A DNA stretch of 50,293 nt, taken from contig JAUCBJ010001479.1 in assembly GCA_032718475.1 (NCBI GenBank), forward strand, positions 1-50,293, written 5' to 3'. The notes below the pieces were generated by a model. That model was not told the origin of the DNA. It ran no database searches and worked only from the letters and a program-made list of their open reading frames with translations. Shown piece after piece: positions 29,937 to 39,711 of the stretch. The translations under genes and the position numbers were made by a program. This DNA comes from Nemertoderma westbladi. Lineage: Eukaryota > Xenacoelomorpha > Nemertodermatida > Nemertodermatidae. How positions within the stretch are numbered: position 1 is the stretch's first letter; each line of letters starts with the position of its first letter.

Positions 29937-32009
29937 ATGTCTGATACTAAACAGAACCTGTCCGACAGTTTATTAGATGTAACTATCTGCGACTCAGATA
30001 GAGGTGTAGAACCGTCTAGTCCTAAGTTCAGTTCACCTCCCACTGTGAGGAAGGTCATCCCTCCAGTAGTAATAACAGAACCTAGGCTGGTCCAACATCG
30101 TAGGTCTATCATAGGCACTCGAGCTCAGGTCAAGCGGGACCAAGAAGCAGCGGAACAGCAACCACCCGCGAGCCAAGAACTTATTTCTCAGCGGCCCGAC
30201 AGCTCCAGTAGTGAAGATACGGTAGAACTGACACCCGAACGCGGAGCAAGGATGACGGATGCGGCTTATTCAGATCCCCTTCTCATCCTTCCTGCAGCCG
30301 TACTCACTAGGTTATTGATCGCGGTGGAAGAACACCAGATCGATTGGGTGAGAAGTAAGCGAGCCACTAAAGATAGCTATGAGGGATACACAAGGGAAGA
30401 GCTGAAGTCTATGGTCGAGTCACAATGGAACTTCCCCGGACCCGGACTCCCATTTGATTTATCAGAAGCTGCCTGGGAAGACATACACTGGATGGGAGTA
30501 GCCAAGGAAACCATCGATCCAGCTGTGTGGAAGAGGTCCGCAGCCGGATACGCACAGGGATTCTTCAGCTCTATGGAGCGAATAGAAAAACAACTGTTTC
30601 AACAACCTAAAGGACCTCAAGAGCAGGGACAACTGCTTTATCAAGTTAGAGAAAGAATTCTGCGAATCAGGCTAATATTATCAGCCTTTGAAGAGGCTTC
30701 TAAAAGAAGACAAGACACGTCGTTGCAAGTTGCCGTAAAGACTTGGTTTCAACGGGTGAGTCGCCAGGTTCAAGGAACAGCTCAGTGGAAAGCTCAGCTG
30801 GAGGAGCGCTCAACCCATGGAGAATCAACGGACGCTACTTTTTCCCAAGTGGAAAGTGAAGCGACGGCAGAGAAACCGCATAAGAGGGATGCCATTGACA
30901 TCTATCTGTCAGACTATCAGCGTTTTTTGGGAGATGAAGAGTTGAGGAGAAGGCTAGATGGACTTAGCCCTAATAGTGAAGGAGCCCAGCGTGTGTTGGA
31001 TGCAATTGATGTGGATAGGTTAGCGGCGAACCAAGCTAAATTCGATGAACAACTCCGCATCACTAGAGACCAAGAAGAAAAAGTAAGGAAAAAACGTATA
31101 GAAGACAGAAAGATAGCAGCAGTGGCAGAGGCAGAAAGAAAAGCGACCTTGGCAGGAGCAGCGGCAGAGGCAAAAGCGGCAGCAGCAGAAGCAGCGGCAG
31201 AGGCAAAAGCGGCAGCAGCGGCAGCAGCGGCAGCGGCAGAGGCAAAAGCGGCAGCGGTGGCGGAAGCAGAACGGAGAGCGGCTGAAGAGATCGCCCAACT
31301 GGAGTTGGAAAATCTTCAAGAGAAGCAAGACGACTTCAGTAAACAGTTAACAGCTAGTAATATGCAGATGATGAATCGATCTACTCCCAAAAGACAGGGT
31401 TATACATCATCTGAGGAAGGCGATACCACCGACACTGAAGGCGGAGGAAATCGATCTCGCCTAAGCAGACGTAAAAGAACATTCCACCGTCAGAAATTGC
31501 CTGATTTGCCTCCAGCTGTTAGAAGGCAACTAAATAACACCAACTTAGCGAGTACAGAACCCACAGACCAAATAATTACAATAGAGAGACTCCCTACTAT
31601 AGTAGATGAGCCTGAAATAATTAGGCCTGTTCCCGAAGCTACCCTTTCGGTCGTAGAGACACCTGTACTCCCTGAACCTACCTCTCAATTCCCGTTGCAC
31701 AGCACTAAGCTACCTGTGCCCAGCAGAACAGCCCATGAGACAGTTCATGCTCTGGACTCCGAGCGAAATATTCATGATTTGTCGCCCGTTGTCCCTCGTC
31801 CGCCCGCTACAACGTTGGCGGATCCCGTTTCGGCGGTTGATTGGGTGGACGAGAGACGGCGGGGGATGGACATTCTCCTCGGAAAGATGGAGGAGAATCA
31901 AATGCGCTCCTCCCAACAGGTCCGAGAGTTAGAAGGGACTGTTCAACAGTTAAAGGGAACCGTAAAGGAAAGTAGGTTAGAGTTGCAGGAAGTGCAGCAA
32001 AATAAATAA
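29937..32009 (+). CDS. BEL-2 ORF1, Gag N-terminal protein (690 aa)
   Basis: ATG at 29937; the protein begins MSD like the BEL-1 polyprotein. After a polar start it has a Trp-containing globular stretch (about 120-250), a charged helical region, then an Ala/Lys/Glu-rich coiled coil at about residues 370-470 that parallels the Gln/Ala/Glu coiled coil of BEL-1 Gag. A Pro/Thr-rich linker and a last short coiled coil (about 640-690) end it. No enzyme motif. I infer an N-terminal Gag module, by position and by similarity of plan. It ends TAA at 32007, 43 nt before ORF2, which is in another frame; in BEL-1 the two are one protein. Confidence 0.75.
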   Translation: MSDTKQNLSDSLLDVTICDSDRGVEPSSPKFSSPPTVRKVIPPVVITEPRLVQHRRSIIGTRAQVKRDQEAAEQQPPASQELISQRPDSSSSEDTVELTPERGARMTDAAYSDPLLILPAAVLTRLLIAVEEHQIDWVRSKRATKDSYEGYTREELKSMVESQWNFPGPGLPFDLSEAAWEDIHWMGVAKETIDPAVWKRSAAGYAQGFFSSMERIEKQLFQQPKGPQEQGQLLYQVRERILRIRLILSAFEEASKRRQDTSLQVAVKTWFQRVSRQVQGTAQWKAQLEERSTHGESTDATFSQVESEATAEKPHKRDAIDIYLSDYQRFLGDEELRRRLDGLSPNSEGAQRVLDAIDVDRLAANQAKFDEQLRITRDQEEKVRKKRIEDRKIAAVAEAERKATLAGAAAEAKAAAAEAAAEAKAAAAAAAAAAEAKAAAVAEAERRAAEEIAQLELENLQEKQDDFSKQLTASNMQMMNRSTPKRQGYTSSEEGDTTDTEGGGNRSRLSRRKRTFHRQKLPDLPPAVRRQLNNTNLASTEPTDQIITIERLPTIVDEPEIIRPVPEATLSVVETPVLPEPTSQFPLHSTKLPVPSRTAHETVHALDSERNIHDLSPVVPRPPATTLADPVSAVDWVDERRRGMDILLGKMEENQMRSSQQVRELEGTVQQLKGTVKESRLELQEVQQNK

Positions 32010-32052
32010 ATTAGTAAATTTACAAAAGGGTATACCACCACCCCCTGTAACA

Positions 32053-34326
32053 ATGTGTCAACCTGTTAGGTCTGAAGTATCTCATGCGCAAGGTGTGGAG
32101 CCTACACGCATCTATACTGCTAGCGAAGTAGAAACTCCTATAGTGAACCCTATTAAGGGTAATTATAGACCTGTTGATAATGATATTCCCTATAGACCGG
32201 ATCATAATCCGAGAAATTTATATACCGATAACTCGATATTAAATAACACGATGGCCCAAGAAAGTTTTACGCGTCAAATGGCTAGAACCGAAGCCCGGCA
32301 AGCGGTAAAGGTGGGAGAGATCGTCAAGTTCAATGGAGATGAGATGAAATGGTTACCTTTTAATGAATATTACAAAGATAACATACAGAACTCTGTGCTA
32401 TCTAATGGAGAGAAACTTAGATTCCTCATCGAGTGCTTGGAAGGATCTCCCAAGTTAATGGCGTTAAAGTTTATTGGACATCCAGACGGATTAAGACAAG
32501 TTTGGGATACACTAAACATCAGGTATGGTAATAGGAATAACATAGCTGGTTATTTGTATGCAAAGTTGGTAGCGCCCCGAAAGTTTATTAGCAGCGGGAT
32601 TATAGAGTTTTCCGATGAAATTCAGGAGATCTGCAGACAATTAGATTGGCTAGGTAAGTCTCATGAGTATCAGAGTGCTATGGTTATTAGAGCAGTGGCT
32701 TCTACTTTACCGAAGGGTGGAGTAGGTACACGCTGGGATAAGAAAGTGTTATATATGATGGAACAACAACGACGAGACCCTACCATGGCTGATCTCATGT
32801 CATTCCTAGATGGAGAAGTGAAATTACAGCTCCTAAGGCAGTCCAGAGAGAAGACACTGGAAAACAAGGTAAGTGAGAAACCCGTTTCTAGGAGAAGGGT
32901 AATACCAGTGTGTTATACAGACGACGGCGAAAGCCAGACTTCTCAAGGAGAAGATAGCGGGAAAGACACTGATAGATCTTATTACGTAAATAAAATGCCT
33001 AAAGATCAGGTAAGTAAATTCAAGTCTCGAACAAATGACAGGAGAGAACAGGTAAGAAAAACTCCTCCTACGTCTCCCAAGAGAATTCAGGTGAGAAAGC
33101 CCAAAGAAAAGGCAAGTGTACACAATGTGACTCAGAGTAAGGTGAGTAACATCAAACCGAAATGTGCGCTATGTGACGGGACCCATCGCTTAAATATGTG
33201 TGATGAATTTCTAAAGAAATCATTAACTGAGAGACGTGAAGTCATGTGGGACAAGCGGTTGTGCTATAATTGCCTCAGACAAGGACACCAACGGCGAACC
33301 TGTTACTCTGACACAAGATGTGCCAAGTGCGGTGCGAAACATCATATCCTGTTGCACACTGAATTCGAGCGCAATAGTCCGAGTCAGGTAAGTGATTCCG
33401 AACTACATGTCCAATTCAGTGATGTGAACGACACTGATCAATCTGAGATGGAAGGATTCTATACGGACGAGTTCTCCGACGAAAACGAATCCTGTTACAT
33501 GATAAATACCACAGTGTATCGAGCACTCATTTATGAAAAAGATACAGACATTGACCTCGCTCTAACTACTTCTGATCGACAACCATTTTGGAAAGCGCCA
33601 ACTTCCAATGTAGGGATTAGAGAATTTCCTGTGGTACAGGTAAGAGTCCACGGACCAAACAGGAGTTATGTAGTGAACGCCCTCCTTGACTCCGGTAGTA
33701 CAGGAACATTCATCGACAAAGAGCTAGCCGAAGACATATTCGCTGGACAACCCAAGTTCCGAACTAAGCTAAACAGGTCAGGAATTATGCAAGTTTGGAA
33801 ATCCACAGTAACCGCGGATTATTATGTAGGTGCGTTGTCCACCCCCCAGGACGAACTAGGAGAACATAGCATAAGGTCAGTGAAAATGGTGGCTATAAAG
33901 AACTTCGCTACTACTCAAGCAGACCTTTATAATTGGGACGAGGATGAGAGCATCCTACATCTTAAGATACCTCGATTCCAGACAGATTATCCTGGAGTGC
34001 AAATACTCATCGGTCAAAATGCGCATGAAGCGCTCGAGACATTGGAGAAACGACCTGCTCAACCGCAACCTCTACAAGTTTATGCGGGAAGAACTAGAGT
34101 AGGTTGGTACTTTACTGGCCCTTCCCGTAGAACTCTAATGGAAAGATTACCTAAAGATCAGGTATATCAAGCACGAGAATGGGAAGTTGAGAACAGTGAG
34201 TTCGACGATCCAACTGAGGGAACTCCATACTCCTCAGACAACGACGATATACATCAACTTTTTGATGAGGAGAATGCCATCGATCTCCTTAAGGAAAGCG
34301 AGACTTGGCAAAATATACTTACGTGA
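32053..34326 (+). CDS. BEL-2 ORF2, Gag (DUF1759), zinc knuckles and aspartic protease (757 aa)
   Basis: ATG at 32053. DUF1759-type Gag segment from KFNGDEMKWLPFNEYYKDN (about residue 92) to about 270; two cysteine clusters (about 370-440) including CYNCLRQGHQRRTC, a perfect CCHC knuckle, and CAKCGAKHHILLH; a DUF1758-type protease with ALLDSGSTGTFID at about 539-551 (the D-S-G triad). This builds the capsid core and cuts the polyprotein. The TGA at 34324 lies inside the start of the pol frame (34293 onwards), which is -1 to this one. The region 32866-33650 contains seven splice-donor-like CAGGTAAGT variants, all in the same codon phase. Confidence 0.9.
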   Translation: MCQPVRSEVSHAQGVEPTRIYTASEVETPIVNPIKGNYRPVDNDIPYRPDHNPRNLYTDNSILNNTMAQESFTRQMARTEARQAVKVGEIVKFNGDEMKWLPFNEYYKDNIQNSVLSNGEKLRFLIECLEGSPKLMALKFIGHPDGLRQVWDTLNIRYGNRNNIAGYLYAKLVAPRKFISSGIIEFSDEIQEICRQLDWLGKSHEYQSAMVIRAVASTLPKGGVGTRWDKKVLYMMEQQRRDPTMADLMSFLDGEVKLQLLRQSREKTLENKVSEKPVSRRRVIPVCYTDDGESQTSQGEDSGKDTDRSYYVNKMPKDQVSKFKSRTNDRREQVRKTPPTSPKRIQVRKPKEKASVHNVTQSKVSNIKPKCALCDGTHRLNMCDEFLKKSLTERREVMWDKRLCYNCLRQGHQRRTCYSDTRCAKCGAKHHILLHTEFERNSPSQVSDSELHVQFSDVNDTDQSEMEGFYTDEFSDENESCYMINTTVYRALIYEKDTDIDLALTTSDRQPFWKAPTSNVGIREFPVVQVRVHGPNRSYVVNALLDSGSTGTFIDKELAEDIFAGQPKFRTKLNRSGIMQVWKSTVTADYYVGALSTPQDELGEHSIRSVKMVAIKNFATTQADLYNWDEDESILHLKIPRFQTDYPGVQILIGQNAHEALETLEKRPAQPQPLQVYAGRTRVGWYFTGPSRRTLMERLPKDQVYQAREWEVENSEFDDPTEGTPYSSDNDDIHQLFDEENAIDLLKESETWQNILT

Positions 34327-37300
34327 ACTTATGTCAACTCCTTCACCCATCTGAGCGAGACGACTATAACGACGAGCTTAATGACGTCATTGAATGTTAT
34401 AATGCCAAGACTCGGGATGAACACGCCGTGAGATTCTTTACTCAAGAGGTCGTAGAGCCCAACTCCTACGATAAGGCCCTATCGGTGGAGGAAGAAAGAG
34501 CCAAGCAGATACAAGCGACAACTACTCGTTTTCTTAAAGATCAAGGAAGGTATGAGATCGGACTTCCTTTCCGAAAGCGAGAACCAAAGTTTATTAACAA
34601 CAGACCTTTGGCGGAGAAAAGAATTGCTCAACTACATCGACGCCTTACGGCAAATTCTTCAGCTAAAGAAATGTATAAAACACAGTTGAAGAAGTTTATT
34701 AGCAAAGGATATGCGGAGCTAGTACCGGAAGAAACACCCATAACTGAGAGAATGTATTATTTAACTCACCATTACGTTCCCAAACCCGGTAAACCCCATG
34801 AAGTACGAGTGGTGTTTGACGGTTCCGCCCTTTATATGGGCCAATCTCTTAATTCTGAATTGTTACCCGGACCCAACTTACTCCAATCCTTGTTGGGAAT
34901 ACTACTGCGATTAAGACAATACTCCATTGCTTTCGCCTCAGATATAGAAGGCATGTTCTTACAAGTCAAGGCGCTGGATAGAGATCGAGACAGCCTACGA
35001 TTTCTGTGGTGGCCTGAAGGAGACCTCAACCAGAAACCGGTGGAGTACTGGATGACCATCCAGGCTTTTGGGATAATCTCGAGCCCTTCAAACGCCTGTT
35101 CCGTGGTACGCACCACTGCGGATGACAACCGAGACGCCTTCTCTAAAGAAGTGATCGACAATATCAAACGAGACATCTACATGGATGATAATCTGAAGTC
35201 CCTTCCATCAGTCGAAGAAGCCATTGATGTCGCTAAAGGAACGGTAGAGTGCTTAAGAAGAGGTGGATTTCGATTAACTAAATTCACCAGCAACTCCCGT
35301 GAGTTTCTGGAGTCGATCCCGGTAGAAGATCGAGGAACAAAAGACCTAGATCTAATAAAGGATGATCTCCCAGAAACTAAGACCCTTGGTTTGAAATGGG
35401 ACACAGAAAGAGACATCCTGTTTTTCCAACTAAAACAGCGAGATAATCCAGTTCGGACTAAACGGATTTGTTTAAGTATCCTGAGCACTTATTTCGATCC
35501 ATTGGGATTTATTAGCCCAGTTATATTGATTGCTCGGAGTTTAGTACAACAAATGTGGCTTGAAAACCACTCATGGGACGATCCACTTAAGGGAGAATTA
35601 TTAAAGAAATGGATGAAATGGGAAGATTCTCTACCAGCCATCGAAAACTTCATAATTTCCCGTTCATATTTTGGTCATGTTCTCCCTACGTATTCATATC
35701 AACTCCATGTGTTTAGAGACGCCAGCGATATGGGAATAGGTATAGTAGCCTACATAAGGGTGGAAACTCCGGACGGAATCAAAGTCGCCTTGGTTACCTC
35801 TAAGGCATTAATAAACAACAAGTTGAAAGTTCCTCGAGCGGAGTTAAAAGCTGCTCTATACGCTACAGCCATCGGCCGGAATGTAACAGAACAGATCGAC
35901 TATCCTCTGGAGAAAACTGTCTATTGGACCGACGCTTTACTCGTGTTGGAGTACATAACCAATGAAGTCTGTCAGTTCAGCGTCTTCGTTACCAACAGAG
36001 TAGCTATTATACTCAGTCGCATGACGATGGATCAATGGAGACATTGCCCCGGAACGATTAATCCAGCGGACATCGCTTCCCGGGGAGCAACTCCACAAGA
36101 TTTGGTAGATACTCCAGACTGGTTAGGTGGACCCGACTTCCTCTACAAAGAAGAAGAAGAATGGCCTCCTCATCTTACTACAGCAGAAATTAGACAGGCC
36201 AAGGGAGCGGAGAAAGTCAAACCTAAAACTCAGGCGAGTAAATCGAAGTTATTCAAACCCACAGTAGATCTGTCTGTACTACATACTTCCGGAGACGACG
36301 CTTTGGATCAGAAACCCACAGCCACAAATAAACTCGTTGTGGAAATCCGTGATAAGGATTGGAAATCTGGTATACCTGACATCTCGCAAGGACTCTCACC
36401 TCTTCTGCAGAGAGCGATACATCACTACAGTTCTTGGAATCGGCTTTGTAAGGCCGTTACATATTTAAAGATATGTTTTCACCATCACTACTCTCGGATA
36501 AAAACAAAGGGTGATACCGCTCCAATCACTTCAGTGCAGGTCCATGTTATTAAAGACCTCCCGAAATATAAGGTACCCGACAAGTTTCTGAAGGAGAAGA
36601 TCAGTTATCAGGAGCATGAAGAAACCAACAAACAGATGCTGAGACTCTTACAATGCTATGAAGATTCCGATAAGTATTTCCTGTTGTTGAGAAATCCACA
36701 GATGCGCTTAAGGGATCGTTTCTCTAGCACAATGATAGATGGGTTGATACGTGTTGGAGGAAGGTTAACGAATGCACCATTATCCTTTGATACTAAGTTC
36801 CCCATACTCATTAGAAATCTTGAAATACAAGTCAAGATGATTGTAGATGTTCACAGCAAACTTTATCATGCTGGTAGAGAACGAGTTCTTAGCGAAATTC
36901 GAACTCGCTATTATTTTTATAAACCCCGTAGAGCTCTGAACCAAGTTCTTAGGAACTGTATACCCTGTAGGAAAGCATTCAGTAGGCCTTTAACAGAGAG
37001 AGAGGCAGAATTACCTAGGGAACGAGTAAGCTTTTATGAACCACCCTTTACTAATACCGGTGTGGATTTATTTGGCCCTATTGAAGTATATCGTGCCAGG
37101 ACTATAGTCAAGAGATGGTGTGTAATCTTTGTTTGTATGACTTGTAGAGCCATCCATCTCGATATGGTGAACGATTTATCTACCAACAGCTTTCTATTAA
37201 GCTTACAACGACAGATCGCTCGCTTTGGCACTAGTAACACGATGAGATCTGATAAAGGAACAAACTTCATTGGCGCCAACAATGAAATCAAAGCTTACAT

Positions 37301-38063
37301 CAAAGATTGGAACCAAAGACAGGTGGACGACCAACTACGAGTAACAGCGTCTAGTTGGACCTTCAACGCCGCCGACGCCCCTTGGTGGGGAGGAAGTTGG
37401 GAGAGATTAATAAGAAGCGTGAAGACAGCATTTCATTTTATAGTGCCTTGCCGCGCTTATCTCACCGACGAACTTTTGCGGACGTTAATGGAAGAAATCG
37501 CCGCCTATCTCAATGAGAGACCGCTTATGCCAGTCTCATCGAGTCCCGATTCCCTGGAAGCGCTAACACCCGCGCACTTCCTACTGAAGAAACCTGTAGC
37601 CATGCTCCCACAATCGGAAATCACAGACGGAGACGAATACTGCCGACAAACTTGGCAACTCATGCAGTTGTTATCCCGTCGCTTCGCTGACCATTTCGAA
37701 AAACATTATCTGCCCACACTACAACTTCGAACTAAGTGGTTTGCGCAGCAAGAAAACGTCAGCGCTGGAGACATGGTGCTTATTGTGGATGTGGATCTTC
37801 CATGTAAGCGGTGGCAGACAGGTCGTATCATCGAGACACACATCTCGGATGACGGTTTGGTGCGATCGGTAGAACTCGTCGTCATGCGACGTAACTTCAA
37901 GAAACCGGGAATTGTCTTCGAGACGCAGCAGCTCAATCGCCCGGTGGGACGTTTATGTTTACTGGAAAGAGACAGAGAACTCTCCGGAAACTATGGGAGA
38001 CAAGATACTCTTCCCACGACCACCTCCCTAATCCAACAAACATCTAGGGACTCCCCAACTTAG
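34293..38063 (+). CDS. BEL-2 Pol: RT, RNase H, integrase (about 1256 aa)
   Basis: Open from 34293, no ATG near the start (the first candidate codon, 34305, is TTG), so it is probably made by a -1 shift from ORF2 or the original join is broken by an indel. Approximate residues from 34305: RT (165-340) with VRVVFDGSALY, DIEGMFLQV and YMDD (291); RNase H with FRDASD (469, Arg where Ser or Thr is usual; Asp kept), the TDALLVLEY block and NPADIASRG (583); integrase zinc region (855-890), DLFGP (920), SDKGTNF (982), GGSWERLIRS (1029); DUF5641-like end. All catalytic acids looked for are present. Confidence 0.9.
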   Translation, partial: GKRDLAKYTYVNLCQLLHPSERDDYNDELNDVIECYNAKTRDEHAVRFFTQEVVEPNSYDKALSVEEERAKQIQATTTRFLKDQGRYEIGLPFRKREPKFINNRPLAEKRIAQLHRRLTANSSAKEMYKTQLKKFISKGYAELVPEETPITERMYYLTHHYVPKPGKPHEVRVVFDGSALYMGQSLNSELLPGPNLLQSLLGILLRLRQYSIAFASDIEGMFLQVKALDRDRDSLRFLWWPEGDLNQKPVEYWMTIQAFGIISSPSNACSVVRTTADDNRDAFSKEVIDNIKRDIYMDDNLKSLPSVEEAIDVAKGTVECLRRGGFRLTKFTSNSREFLESIPVEDRGTKDLDLIKDDLPETKTLGLKWDTERDILFFQLKQRDNPVRTKRICLSILSTYFDPLGFISPVILIARSLVQQMWLENHSWDDPLKGELLKKWMKWEDSLPAIENFIISRSYFGHVLPTYSYQLHVFRDASDMGIGIVAYIRVETPDGIKVALVTSKALINNKLKVPRAELKAALYATAIGRNVTEQIDYPLEKTVYWTDALLVLEYITNEVCQFSVFVTNRVAIILSRMTMDQWRHCPGTINPADIASRGATPQDLVDTPDWLGGPDFLYKEEEEWPPHLTTAEIRQAKGAEKVKPKTQASKSKLFKPTVDLSVLHTSGDDALDQKPTATNKLVVEIRDKDWKSGIPDISQGLSPLLQRAIHHYSSWNRLCKAVTYLKICFHHHYSRIKTKGDTAPITSVQVHVIKDLPKYKVPDKFLKEKISYQEHEETNKQMLRLLQCYEDSDKYFLLLRNPQMRLRDRFSSTMIDGLIRVGGRLTNAPLSFDTKFPILIRNLEIQVKMIVDVHSKLYHAGRERVLSEIRTRYYFYKPRRALNQVLRNCIPCRKAFSRPLTEREAELPRERVSFYEPPFTNTGVDLFGPIEVYRARTIVKRWCVIFVCMTCRAIHLDMVNDLSTNSFLLSLQRQIARFGTSNTMRSDKGTNFIGANNEIKAYIKDWNQRQVDDQLRVTASSWTFNAADAPWWGGSWERLIRSVKTAFHFIVPCRAYLTDELLRTLMEEIAAYLNERPLMPVSSSPDSLEALTPAHFLLKKPVAMLPQSEITDGDEYCRQTWQLMQLLSRRFADHFEKHYLPTLQLRTKWFAQQENVSAGDMVLIVDVDLPCKRWQTGRIIETHISDDGLVRSVELVVMRRNFKKPGIVFETQQLNRPVGRLCLLERDRELSGNYGRQDTLPTTTSLIQQTSRDSPT

Positions 38064-39711
38064 CAACGGCTGGAGTGGGTGTGTGACCATATTACTTTAT
38101 ATTTGTATTTGTTTTATTTTTATATTTATGTATGTATTATTATGTAATTTTATTTTAATCGTTTTATTTAATTTTATTTAGTAGTATGGTATTTTAGAGA
38201 TTATTTAGTAGATTAGTGCAATATATATTTGCGTTTATTATTTAATTACGTATATTATATATTTAGTGCGACGGCGAGAAATAATTATTTTTCTCTTTCC
38301 TTACTGTCCGTATCATATTATAAATACGTGACTACAGTAAGATGAAATATCCGTACTTATTAAAGTACAATAAAGCCACTACTATATTCAAGTATTATTG
38401 GTAGGCAGAGTATTAGGAATGCAAAGTTCAGATCCTCGTGTCTCAGCTAAACCAAGCTCTGGGTAGACCTTGGAAACGACTTGCCTCTTCACACTGACAT
38501 TGCTTCGTGCGATATTGCTCTCATACCGTATATTAAATAATTCATATAGTAGCGTGATGTCCCTTTAACAGTAGCGTATAACGCAAAATAAATCTGTTAA
38601 ACCCTTTGACCATCTGCAATTCTAGTCGATTAAGATATCGCTATTATCCGATATACTTGAAAGACAAATTTCTGGAATCAATGGTTAACGTCCCCAGACA
38701 AGTTCTGGAATAAACTGGTGCCCATCCTAAATATTAATTATTAATATTTACAAAAATCTGTCAAATATCAGATCCTTTAAAATTCTAGTCGATTAAGATA
38801 TCGTAGCACTTACCGATACTCTTAAAAGGACAAAATTCCTAGAATCAAGGATCCCAGTCCCCAGACACGTTCTGGAATATTTGTGTCTATTTAACATTAA
38901 ATAATAAAATTTACGGGAATAAATTTAAATTCATATATTTCAATGAATTTAATAAATTGTCATTTTATACAATTTATAACATTCCCAAAATTCCATTAAT
39001 TAATAGATCATGGGAGCGGAGATTCACTCTATTAAGTGTATTTGTATGCGAGAATCTCCAATGCATAGTCAATAGCCGATAAAATTCATAGAATCATGTA
39101 TAAAGGGGATATTGACCATTAAATAATTACTATTAAATAGCATCCCAGATCTGTATGCATGAGAATTACCCTAATTCTACCGCTAGCTTTCCATAATGTC
39201 ACCATGGCAACAACCACGCTAGAATTAGAAGTGAGTTAAAAGAACAATAGAAAGCATGCGTATTGAATAGCATACGGAATAAATAGCACACCGCTAGTAT
39301 CCAAGAATACATAATAACAACGTGACATTCTGGAAGGCACTTGACTAACGGACAAATGACCCGAATGTGTGATAGAATGTGTACCATTTGTGACTGTTAT
39401 GTGGAATTTGTGCATTTGTAGGTGAATGTTACTACTAAGGTGTGTTTACAGTAGCGAGTCGCAATTGTGAAAGTAACCCTAACTCTCCAGTAAGAACCTG
39501 AAGTATATCTAAGCCTTTGGGACGGACAGTGGAGTGGCTCGTGCTGGTTGTTGTAGTCGTTGTGCAGCTACGACGTTGGCGATAGGCACATCGGCGAAAG
39601 TACACCAGCGCTGAGGATCTCGCACTGTCCGGGGGCAGAGAGGGGTAGGCAGCGACGCCCGCTCGCCTAAATATAAACTCATTATAATATGGATAAACTT
39701 ATATAGCAGAT
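38064..39711 (+). other. BEL-2 spacer after pol
   Basis: 1.65 kb with no gene seen. Mostly AT-rich; contains the 163-nt repeat below. Near 39520-39645 it becomes GC-rich, with GGACAGTG and, about 110 nt later, CACTGTCC, able to close a large stem. Confidence 0.55.
38618..38900 (+). repeat. Imperfect 163-nt tandem repeat
   Basis: AATTCTAGTCGATTAAGATA starts at 38618 and again at 38781. Both units go on with similar CCGATA, AAGGACAAA, GGAATCAAGG and CCCCAGACA...TTCTGGAATA elements. Function unknown. Confidence 0.75.
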
